From positions 1,065,922 to 1,082,302 of the forward strand of contig KQ481962.1 in the NCBI GenBank assembly GCA_001430745.1: DNA of 16,381 nt, written 5' to 3'. The notes beneath the pieces are model-generated. The model did not search any database and had not been told where the DNA came from. It worked only from the letters and a program-made list of their open reading frames with translations. Position 1 is the stretch's first letter; each line of letters opens with the position of its first letter. The stretch comes from Auxenochlorella pyrenoidosa (Eukaryota > Chlorophyta > Trebouxiophyceae > Chlorellales > Chlorellaceae). A program made the translations under genes and the position numbers. Positions 1 through 8,488 of this stretch are shown here, piece by piece.

Positions 1-11
1 ACCCCACCCAC

Positions 12-36
12 CACACACACACACACACACACACAC
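12..36. repeat. (CA)n microsatellite in intron
   Basis: An uninterrupted CA dinucleotide run of about 12 units. It sits just upstream of the first visible exon of the HECT gene, within what should be the 3' part of an intron. Confidence 0.95.
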
Positions 37-44
37 GGGTGCAG

Positions 45-3000
45 GTGTGGGTACAACTTAGCGCCCGTGGATGGCGGCTCCCGCCCCGTGCCCATCACCA
101 TCCGGCGGGGGCACGTGCTGGAAGACGCGACTGCGCAGGCAAGCAAGGGGCCACACCGCCTCCCGTATTGATTCCTGGGTATACCGCTGCGCTCTTGCCA
201 GCATGGCTTGCGCAGCCGGCTGGCTGCGTCTGCCGCAAGTCGTGCCGTGCAATGGTGTGCGCCTGATATCAACACGCCGCCAGAGCTGCGCCGAGACGTC
301 TGCCCACCCCTGCTCTGCAGCTCGGCCGGCTAGGGAGCTCCGCCAAGGCACGGCTGTCCCTGACCTTCTTCAACCAGCAGGGTCTACAGGCCAGTCTCAT
401 GCGCTTGCTTGCCCCCCCTGTCTGCCTGCCCGGCCCTTGCTGTTGCAGCCTGCATGGCTGGGCCACTGCACCTATGCTTACCTCATGCACCGCTGCCCTC
501 CCTTAGCCCAGAGGTGTGCCATGCCCCAGCCTTGCCGCGCCGGCATGGGGATGTACCAGCGCTTGCCTCCGCCTGTCCCACAGCCCCCTCCGCCACAGCT
601 GGCCTGCCGCGCCGGCTGCCTCCCGCCCCTGCAGGAGGCGGGCATCGACATGGGCGGCCTGCTGAAGGAGTTCCTGGAGAGCGTGGTGGCCGAGGGGTTT
701 GACCCCAACCGGGGCCTCTTCAGCGCCACACCAGACAGCTGCGCATACCCCAACCCCCTGGCAGGTGGGCGGGCAGCCTGCTTGTCAAGCGTGATTGATC
801 GGTTGCAACAGGATTACAGTGGGGCAGGCCTGGCGACAGGGCTGTATGGAGGGGTCAGCCTCGCGCGCGGCAGGAATGCGCGCTCCAGGCTGGAGAGCCT
901 GCTCACAACCAGACCAGGCTCCGCATGCACGACCAGCTTTCCGTGCGTGTTCAGCCAGCCAATCCCACCAGTGTGCACATATTTCTGGCGCACATGCACG
1001 CCCCTGAGCAGAGCGCCTGGACGGCGGGCTGGCGGCGCTGGAGGCGCTTGGCCTGGTGCTGGGGCGCGCGCTGTACGAGGGCCTGCTGCTCGACCTGCCC
1101 CTGGCGCCCTTCTTCGTCAGCCGCCTGCAGGCGAGGCCCGCCAGCCCACTCCGCCCCGGCCCCGGCTGCCTGCTTTCACCATTGCTGGCGCGCCGCTGTT
1201 GCACGTGCCACAGCGAGCACGCAGTGCTGCGCTCCCTCCCCTCTGCCGGCGTGCACACGGGGCCGCCGCCACACGCGCTCGTGTTTTCGGTCTGTCCTTC
1301 GCTGCGCCCCCGCAGGGCCGGTGGCCGCTGTTTGACGAGCTGCAGGCGCTGGACCCGGAGGTGTACCGCAGCCTCATGCGGCTCAAGCGGTACGACGGCG
1401 ACGTCGCCGACCTCTGCCTCGACTTCTCGGGTGGGCGGCGCGCCAGGGTATGGCTGTGTCATGCGCCAGGGTCGTTGCACCACCTGGCAGGGCTGCCTTG
1501 ACACCTGCAAGGGCTGACCCCTGCAAGGGTGTGCAGTTTTCGGAGGGGGCTGGCGCGCTGCAAGGGCGGCATGCCAGCTTGGCCTCTTGACCGCACTGCC
1601 TGATGCGATGACTGACTGACTGGCGTTGGCAACTGCAGGAGGCCCATTCAGAGCTGATTCTCCATCTCGCGCTGCCTGGCTTTCCTGGCCAGCATACACC
1701 CTGTAGTGTGCTGGCCAGCTCTCCTGAAGCAGCGGGGCCCCGCCGCTTCACGGGTGAGGCTGCACAGCCCATTGGCGTACTCCTTTCTGTCTACACACTC
1801 CTTCCTGCCCGGCAGTTGAGAGCGACTTCCTGGGCTGCAAGGTCAGCGAGGAGCTGGTGCCGGGCGGCAGCCGCCTGGGCGTGAACAACAGCAACGTCCT
1901 GCAGGTGGGCGGGGGTGCATGCGACCGCTGCCTGGCCTTGGGAGAATGCTGGCGCCACATGCGGCGCTTGCTTGCCGCACAGTGGAGCCCTGCCGCGCCG
2001 CTGGGTTAATCACTTGGCAGCCCCGCACGCCTACCCCCCGGGCAGCAGACTTTGCAAACGCTGGTGCTCGGAACAAGCACGCCCGCCGGCCCCCCTCCTG
2101 CCCCCCGCAGTACGTCTACCTTGTCGCCGACTGGCACCTGAACAAGCGGCTTGGCACCGCGGCTGCAGCCTTCAGCCGCGGCCTCTCCAAGGTGAGCTGC
2201 CCCAGTGGCTGCCGCTCAGGGTGTCGTCGAGGTGAACCGCAACCCCACCCCACCGCCCACCTGCTGGACTGATGGAGCGGGTCACCCAGCGAGGCCCAGC
2301 TCCTTGGACCAGCAGCCCCCTGCAAGCATGCAGAGGGCGCCCCCCCCTGCTTGCTCACACACCCCGCCTGCCCCTCCCTCGCCCGCCCCTGCCCCGCCGC
2401 AGGTCATCCCTCCCCCCTGGCTGCGCCTCTTCTCCCCGCGGGAGGTGAACCAGCTGCTGGGGGGCGGCGAGGCGGCGGTCCTGGACGTGGACGACATGCA
2501 GGCGCACGCGCAGTACAGGTGGTGCAGCGCAGTGCAGCGGCCCTGGGTTTCCCGTGTGCCTGTGGCCCTTGCCAGGGGCTGCGTGCCGACTTTGCCGACT
2601 TGGCTGCAGATCAGCGCAGCAGCCCTGGGTTTCCCTGCGGCTGCGCTTTTTGCCAGGGCATGCGCGCCCTGTGGCGGAGCCAGGGGTGCCTGCTGGGCAC
2701 AGCAGTGGCGCAGCGCGCTGCGCGCTCATGCTGTCATAATCATCGCCGCCTGCCTGCCTCCTCTTGAATCCTGACGGCCGCAGCAATGGGTACAGCGCGA
2801 GCAGCAGCACCGTCAAGCACTTTTGGACGGTGGTGCGCGGCTTGAGCCAGGTGGGCTGGGATCCTCAGCATGGCGGTCTGCCCACCGGGCCTGAGCTGTG
2901 CCACCTCGGCACGCCCTGCCTAGCCTGGCCCTGGGGAGTGCACGCAGGCATGCATGCCATGCAAGGCAGCAGCAAAGAGCTTTCTAGCTGTTACACAAGG

Positions 3001-3770
3001 CTGGGCACCCCGGCCCTCTGCCGCATCCATGCTTTGCGTGCTGTGTCGTGCAGGAGGAGCAGCGCGCGCTGCTCAAGTTTGTGACCAGCGTGTCTCGCGC
3101 CCCCCTGGGCGGCTTCAAGCACCTGACCCCACCGCTCACCATCCACAAGGCAAGGCTCTGCTGGGCTGCAGCGCGCGCTGCTGCTTGCCCTGCTTTACTG
3201 GCCCCCTCTGCCTTGCGCCTATGTTCTGGTGCACACAGCCTTGAAGGAGCATGGCGCATAGCTCGCTGGCAGCAGGCAAGCTCTTCCCAGACGGCAGGCG
3301 CATGCAGGCGTGTCTCCGCTTGACGCAGGCATGTGCCATGCGCCGCAGGTGGACTGCGGCGCCTCGCTGCTGGCGGCGGTGGGGGGCAAGGATGTGGACC
3401 GCCTGCCCACGGCCTCCACCTGCAGGTGGGCACGGCGCTGCCGCAACTCTGCAGGCTTTTGTTGTTGGTGGTGGTGGCGGGGTGGGGTGGGTGTGGAGGG
3501 TGGGATCAGCCCGTGACCGGGCTGCCTGCATGCTACGGCTAGAGGGATGAACAGATGCACGGGGCACAGGTCGGTCCAGTGCATCAGGGCAGTGTCCCAC
3601 CCACCCGACCACGCCCACACAACCGGCACCACCCTCCATCTCGGCCCTCTGTCCTGCCATTGTCCCCCCGCAGCAACACATTGAAGCTGCCCAACTTCAG
3701 GCGCACGTCCACGCTGCGCGAGAAGCTGCTGTACGCCATCAAGAGCGGAGCGGGCTTCGAGCTGTCTTAA
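45..3770 (+). CDS. HECT-domain E3 ubiquitin ligase (UBE3B/UBE3C/UPL6-7 type), C-terminal part
   Basis: The enzyme takes ubiquitin from an E2 onto a catalytic cysteine and passes it to a substrate lysine. Exons I read: ~45 (or 62)-138, 321-389, 635-764, 1012-1130, 1316-1430, 1816-1904, 2111-2191, 2403-2518, 2784-2850, 3054-3149, 3349-3425, 3674-3770. Phases agree at every junction and give about 380 residues, a whole HECT domain. N-lobe motifs are [14 protein letters not shown], then [22 protein letters not shown] and [12 protein letters not shown]-lobe motifs are [14 protein letters not shown], then LPTASTC with the catalytic Cys codon at 3421-3423, then NTLKLPNF across the last intron, and the end SGAGFELS. 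Ending in FELS and the N-lobe wording favour the UBE3B/UBE3C/UPL6-UPL7 group; I cannot choose a subtype. Four of eleven introns begin with GC instead of GT. The N-terminal substrate-binding part lies outside the window, and the first acceptor is uncertain (gcag at 41-44 or ttag at 58-61). Confidence 0.93.
2530..2671 (+). repeat. imperfect tandem duplication, about 82-bp period, in HECT intron
   Basis: Two diverged direct copies (about 2530-2590 and 2612-2671) share ccctgggtttccc and a later ttgccaggg block at nearly the same spacing. Both lie inside the intron 2519-2783. Confidence 0.7.
3465..3504 (+). repeat. G/T-rich tract in last HECT intron
   Basis: A stretch of ggt and gggg blocks starts about 40 nt after the splice donor at 3426. 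The transcript strand carries several G runs of 3-4 and could fold into a G-quadruplex. Confidence 0.7.
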
Positions 3771-4367
3771 CCCCAGATCATGTGCCTGCAGCTGCAAGTC
3801 AGGGTGTGGCCCATGCCCATAGTCGGATGCTACTTTGAGGCTGGGTTTGTTACATCTGCCATGCAGCAAGCAGAGCTGCCCTGCACAATTGGAGGAGCAG
3901 GCAGCAGAGAGGAGTGTCGAGGCACGTTGGTCGTGACAGGTGGAGGTTGGCAGCGCACTGCAGTTATATTGCAGGCCAGCGTTGCCATGCCATCTCACGC
4001 CTTCAACGTGCAGGCAATGATTGACCTAAAGCTGCCAAACCATAAGCCAGCTGCAGCTGCCGGGCGGAACCACCACTGCTGCAGCAGCACTGCCATACTG
4101 CTCAAGAGTAGCATTTTGCAGCCTGCCTGCTGGAGATAGAGGTGCAAGCCACAGTATGTGGATAAGCTGCTAACATTACAGCAAGAAAATGTTGAGAAAG
4201 GATACCGCCACAACATCGAGCACAATGACTGGTATGCAAGGGTTCGAGGACGCCGGAGGGGTGCAATGGCAAGGTATTATGCAGAGGCAAACACAGCCGG
4301 AACCAGGGCAGGGAGGGGCTGGGCTGATGCAGCAAGGGCCTGGATCGCTGCTTGGGGCGTGCCGCTG
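3771..4367. other. convergent intergenic region between HECT and PLA2-like genes
   Basis: This holds the 3' untranslated ends of two tail-to-tail genes. I see no coding exon here. The first 50 or so bases after the HECT stop resemble the bases after the degenerate copy at 6012, so the duplication reached into the 3' UTR. I found no TGTAA on the + strand after the HECT stop. Confidence 0.6.
4176..4180 (-). promoter_or_regulatory. TGTAA polyadenylation signal, PLA2-like gene
   Basis: TTACA on the + strand reads TGTAA on the - strand, about 190 nt downstream of the PLA2-like stop. TGTAA is the usual green-algal polyadenylation signal. A pentamer can occur by chance. Confidence 0.45.
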
Positions 4368-5431
4368 TCAAGCACGCACGCACCTACACTGCTCCTGCCC
4401 GCTGCGGTAGGCAGGCCCCCCAAAGAAGGTGACAGCTGCAAAGTAGGCATAGGCGGCGGTGGGGCAGCCGATGCGGCGGAGATCGGTGCTGGCCAGGCGG
4501 TTGCACGCCGCACGCAGGCAGCGGAAGAACGCGTCGTCGGCCTGGCTCTGCGACAAGCCGCATCGCCCGTAGGCAGTGTCGTAGGCGTTGCAGCAAGCCG
4601 TGAAGCCGGGCGGCACGATGACCTTGGGCAGCGCGGCGCCCTCGGGGCCACAGCCGTTGGTGGTGGGAGGAGGGGGGGGCCGGGCTTGCGGCGCGCCACG
4701 TGGCCGGCGGGGCAGGTCAGGTAAGGCTGGGAATTGAGCAGGCGTGCCAAAAGCGTCAGCACGGTGAGCTTGCGCGCGGCCAGGGGCACCACCACCTTGC
4801 TGAGGTCTTGCAGCGCACCGAGGGGCACCGGCAGCAGCGCTTCAACGAAGGACTTGACAAAGGCGTCTGCGTCGTTGAGGCCAGCCGCTTTGCCACTGCC
4901 AGGGGTCAACATCAAAGGCTTGAAGTTGAGCTTCTTCATCTCCTGTCGCACGCGGCGGGGGGGGACTGAGGATCCTTTTAAATGACAGAGCCACTGGCGC
5001 TGCAGTCAGGGCAGCAGAGGGCAGCAACAGTGCAGTGCTGTGTGGGTGCTCGGCGCCTCACACTTCGCGGAGCAGCAAAGCAGCCATGCGGTCCACGCTC
5101 TGTGGCACCATACCTCTGCAGGGCTGCCAGAAGCGCCAGCAGGGCCAGCCCCAGCGTGCAGGCCTGCAAGGGGCAGGACATGCCAGCATACCCGTTGCAG
5201 CGACAGTGACACTGCAGGAGGGGAAGGAGAAGAGAAGGAGGAGGATACGATTGTGAGACGGGAAGCAGTGCTGCGGTGCGGTGGCAGCTTGGCGCAGTGG
5301 CAGGCTGTGACAGGCTGGGCTAGGGCGCAAGGGTGCCACGTCGGCAGACTCGTCGGTGGTGCCAGCGAGGCAGGAAATGCAGATCACTGCTGAACCCTAA
5401 CTCGCCCGCTCACCTTGAACAGCTGGATCAT
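4368..5431 (-). pseudogene. group XII-like secretory phospholipase A2 with altered active site and frameshift
   Basis: Active sPLA2s are secreted Ca-dependent enzymes that cut the sn-2 acyl chain of phospholipids. Suggested exons: 5431-5414 (MIQLFK, donor AAG/GTGAGC), 5211-5062 (strong polypyrimidine acceptor; hydrophobic signal-like LGLALLALLAAL) and 4942-4368. The exon 2 donor could instead be at 5113, and Met at 5181 could be the start. The last exon carries TNGCGPEG, the group XII Ca-loop type motif, then the active-site helix CCNAYDTAYGRCG, and later YFAAVTFFGGPAYRSGQ and CRC. The helix normally reads CCNxHDxCY; here the catalytic His is Tyr (codon 4583-4581) and the next Cys is Ala. A further Cys expected before DDAF is also Ala. 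The Ca loop is one base out of frame with CPAGHVARRKPG upstream, at a run of eight G (4672-4679), which may be decay or a sequencing slip. An expressed pseudoenzyme, like vertebrate PLA2G12B, is the alternative to a pseudogene. Confidence 0.62.
4672..4679 (+). other. G8 homopolymer at apparent frameshift in PLA2-like gene
   Basis: Upstream coding (CPAGHVARRKPG) and downstream coding (TNGCGPEG) sit in different - strand frames, with this run between them. One extra base here would join the frames. I see no usable GT-AG intron between the two blocks. Confidence 0.6.
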
Positions 5432-5728
5432 GATGGTCACGCCTTAGTGGTACCAGGACTGAGCGAGAGCGGGGACGCCACTGGCGCCGGCGTGAGCAAG
5501 CCCGCTGGCGCAGGTCTACAGACCTGGCACAGGTGCAGAACTACCTAGCCGGCACTGACTTAACTGAGGGAAGAACTACACAGAACGTGGCTTGCAAGCG
5601 CTTGAAATGCGAGAGGGCCCTGGCCAGGCACTGGCGAGACACTCACCATGATGGGCAGGCGGATTGTGGCAGTACTGCGGATTGACAGCAGCGTGACCGG
5701 CCTGCACAACAGTGCGGAGATTCAGGCT
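5432..5728. other. upstream region of PLA2-like gene, no gene seen
   Basis: About 300 bp between the likely first PLA2-like exon and the HECT-tail copy. It would hold the PLA2-like promoter. I see no clear TATA box and no coding exon. Confidence 0.5.
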
Positions 5729-6011
5729 GTGACCAGGCTCCCTGCACGCCTTTGGTATGGGAGAGATGGGAAGGTGCATGGTGCACAGGACAGCTGTGTG
5801 CAGCAGGGGAGTATCCACCCCACAGCCCATTCCCCTCCCGCACACGTGCACGCAATCACACGCTGGCACCGCCCTCCACCTTCTCTGCCCCCCTGCCGTG
5901 GTTCCGCCCGCCGGCAGCAACACATTGAAACAGCCCAACTTCCGGCAAACATCACGTTGCGGGAAAAGCTGGTGTGCTATAAAGAGCGGAGCGGGCTGCG
6001 AGCTGTTGTGA
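5729..6011 (+). pseudogene. degenerate copy of HECT last intron and last exon
   Basis: This matches 3513-3770 in order: an intron stretch starting gtgacc(a/g)ggct and containing gtgcatggtgcacagg, a pyrimidine-rich acceptor ending in ggcag, then AACACATTGAA, CCCAACTTC and AGAGCGGAGCGGGCT. Because intron sequence is included, the copy arose from DNA, not from mRNA. The exon has a one-base deletion and, about 30 bp later, a two-base deletion. The stretch between them is out of frame, and the end reads SGAGCELL before a TGA at 6009. No preceding exon with the catalytic Cys is visible. Similarity fades about 50 bp past the stop. Confidence 0.78.
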
Positions 6012-6355
6012 CCGCAGCAAGCTTGCCGCAGCTGCAAGGCAGTGGAGCACTTGGTGCCAAGGCGCACGTTCTTGGGAAAGTTTGCTTTAAATAATGAAGG
6101 CCACTGAGTGATACAATCATTCACTGGAACAACAATACACCGCATGTTCAGAACCGTTTGCACTCCGAGGCAGAGTCTACCAGGCAGCAGGCTGGCAGCG
6201 GGTGTGAGCGCCACCTGCCGCCAGCTGTCCAGATCGCATCTGCCACGCCGCGTTCTGACGGTTGTACGCGGCTGATCCCGCACTATGAGTTCTCACAACC
6301 TCTCTTGAGCCCGTTCTGTAGCTCTTTCGTTGAGAAAGCTGCATCCGGCAACAAG
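6012..6355. other. upstream region of the Cys-rich gene
   Basis: No exon is seen. The first 50 bp or so still resemble the HECT 3' UTR; the rest presumably holds the promoter and 5' UTR of the Cys-rich gene. No TATA box is obvious. Confidence 0.4.
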
Positions 6356-7966
6356 ATGAGAAACACTCTCGTGCTTGTGGTCTACGCGCTGCTCATCTCA
6401 GGTTTGGAAACGATCGTTTCAGGACACGAGCTTGGGCATGAGATCGCTGCGAAGACGTTACACGCGCTGTAGCACACCTCCCTGCCGCCACCCGCCTCGC
6501 TGCAGGCACGCTGGCCAGCAGTGGGCAGCGCTGTCCCTGCAAGAAAGTGGCGTGCAAGCAACCCAAGGCTCATTGCACATCATGCTACGCCAAGGGTAGC
6601 ACCCGCATCGAGCCTGGGGACATTGGCGGGTGCGCTGCCGGGCAAGCTCCGCGCTGTGCCAGTCGATGTAAAAACATGCATGCTGCATATGCTGCTCTCG
6701 CCGGCGAGCAGCACTGGCAGCGGCGCCGCTGCCAATGCTGCTCAACGCCAAATTTTATCAATTTGGTAAAGGAACAACCATCTGAAAAAACAAACTGGCA
6801 AACCCACCCCATGACATGCAGAATGTGCGCATCCTGCCAGGCAGGCTACGAGCTTTCCGACGACAACCGCTGCATCTGCACGCGCAAGCCCTGCAAGGGC
6901 CGTTGCCCGGCGGGCCAAGTCTGGGCAGGCTTCGTCGGCCGCCAGTGGCTGGATCACAATGTGAGGGCCGGGGCAGGGGGTTGCAGTGGCTTGGGACGCA
7001 TGCACAGCGCTACATGCTGGTATGAATTTGACACTCAACAGCTGTTATGTTAGCTGGTGTCAGCTGCCCTACCGCACCGCGACAGCTTGCAATGCCTGCC
7101 TCGGCGCGGCGGGCGGCACCACTGCCCATGCCGGCAGGACGCCACTGCCTCACCCCTGCAGGCCCTCTCCGCGCCCAGGCTGTTTGGCTGGACATGCCAG
7201 CAGGCGTCTGACCTGGGCTGCGCTGCAAAGGATGCCCGGGACTATGCCGGCTGCACCCGCTGCCCCAAGGTGGGTGCCCGGCATGCCAATGTGGACATCC
7301 TTTGCCCTGGGGCCCCACCTTGCACCTTATGCCCCTGAGCACGGCTTAGCTGGCACCTGCCTAGCCCTCCGCTGCAGGGCCACATGCTGGTCAACAGCAA
7401 CTATGGCTACCCCGCCCCTGACGCCCGCCCAGCCCTGGCCTGCGTGCCCTGCGGCGCCGACCCCGCCGAGCACCAAGGCTGGACGAGCCAGTGCCTGGGC
7501 CGTGGCAGCAGCCAGCTGACCTGCAAGCGCGGGGACCAAGTGTGCAAGGGCTGCCCCCCCGGCAGCTACATTGGTGAGAGAGCCGCCTGCCCGCTGCCCT
7601 GCTGCTGCTTTTGCGGCTGCCGACGTGCCTTTTTGTGCGTCAGAGGGTAGCAGGCCAGTGGCACAGCGCAGGCAGGGCAGGGGGCCATGATGTGAGATCA
7701 GCTGACCAGCCCCCTGTTTTGCAGACTGCCATTTGTGCCAGCCTGCCAGACCGATCACCTGGCACGCGTCCCATACACCTGCAGTGCGCGCCGAGCAGTG
7801 GCCCCACTCCCTGGGCAAGGCAGTGGTTTGCGGCAACTGCACCGATCTGAGCTGCGCGCCCGGCGCCTGCGGGCGTCATGGCTGCACCGGCTGCCCCGCC
7901 AGCTCCCCCCACAAGCTGGACTATGGCACCTACTCCGACTGTGTGGACTGGAACCCCAGCGCTTAA
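6356..7966 (+). CDS. secreted cysteine-rich protein, family not recognised
   Basis: The start ATG at 6356 has A at -3 and opens a signal peptide (MRNTLVLVVYALLISGLETI). Later exons: about 6519-6960, 7162-7269, 7378-7573 and 7725-7966 (TAA). Phases agree for the last four. Exon 1 probably ends near 6456 (donor gttaca, phase 2), but its donor is weak and uncertain. The product would be about 360 residues with about 37 cysteines, many in CxxC pairs such as CTSC, CASC, CVPC, CHLC, CGNC and CTGC. CQAGYELSDDNRCIC resembles EGF/TNFR-like or furin-like modules, so the mature protein is probably disulfide-rich and extracellular or in the cell wall. I do not recognise a named family. The stretch 6668-6821 is AT-richer, Cys-poor and holds two hairpins; it is open in frame but could be inserted DNA. 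A TGTAA lies about 125 nt past the stop. Confidence 0.72.
6706..6743. repeat. 38-bp near-perfect palindrome
   Basis: Two 19-nt arms meet with no loop, centred between 6724 and 6725, with a single mismatched pair. The inner 20 bp (6715-6734) are perfectly self-complementary. It lies in the open frame of the Cys-rich gene, so both strands encode the same peptide, EQHWQRRRCQCCS. Confidence 0.95.
6748..6766. repeat. AT-rich hairpin next to the palindrome
   Basis: CCAAATT and AATTTGG arms enclose a 5-nt loop, four bases after the 38-bp palindrome. The low GC stands out from the surrounding exon. Confidence 0.9.
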
Positions 7967-8488
7967 AGAGTTCATCCATCGACCGCAAACGCATTTCCCC
8001 AACGCACCAGACTGGTGTGCACTGCTGTGCAAATGTAGGCGTACTGGCCTCGCTTGCCAATGCTTGCGCTCGGATGATGGACTCAAGCTCGTGTAACTTA
8101 CTCTCAGACAGGCGAGAGCGCACTTGCCAGACGGCGGCCGCCACCAACTGCGCAGCGCGCCCAGCATTCATATACGGGTGCCATGGTGCATGGCACCGCA
8201 CTCTAGTGTTGTAGGACTCATTTTACACAATAAAGGCTGGGTGTGGCCCTTGGAAGGCGCGCAACGTTTTAACTTCAAACCTGGGCCCGCTGGTCTTCCG
8301 TCGACCTCTCGAGATCTGTAAGTGCGATCAGCGCGCAGAGTGCTGCAGCGAATGCCGCGATAGTAGCCGCCGGCTCTCCCGTTCCCGCTGCTGTTCCCGC
8401 CGCTGCCTCCCCAGCCTGCCGCTGCACCAACCTAGAATAGGCCCTTCCCTGCGTACGTGCCTGCACCCTGCAGCCCGTGCCTGCCAGC
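7967..8488. other. intergenic region: 3' UTR of Cys-rich gene and promoter of Ubl gene
   Basis: No exon is seen. It holds the TGTAA at 8092, an AATAAA near 8229, and presumably the promoter and 5' UTR of the next gene. Confidence 0.5.
8092..8096 (+). promoter_or_regulatory. TGTAA polyadenylation signal, Cys-rich gene
   Basis: This green-algal type signal lies 126 nt after the TAA of the Cys-rich gene, a normal distance. Confidence 0.6.

Noticed and set aside
71..1501. A single 476-codon + strand open frame
   Set aside because: It is open mainly because of high GC. HECT motifs switch between three frames at splice sites inside it, so it is several exons plus introns, not one exon.
785..1699. 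A 304-codon - strand open frame
   Set aside because: It lies antisense to well-supported HECT exons and shows no family motif; it is a GC-driven shadow.
4224..4252. ggttcgagg, resembling a tRNA B box
   Set aside because: The B box lacks its closing bases, no A box lies at the right distance upstream, and no cloverleaf can be drawn.
5978..5984. TATAAAG, resembling a TATA box
   Set aside because: It falls inside the degenerate HECT exon, where it derives from the codons for YAIKSG by small deletions, so it is probably not a promoter.
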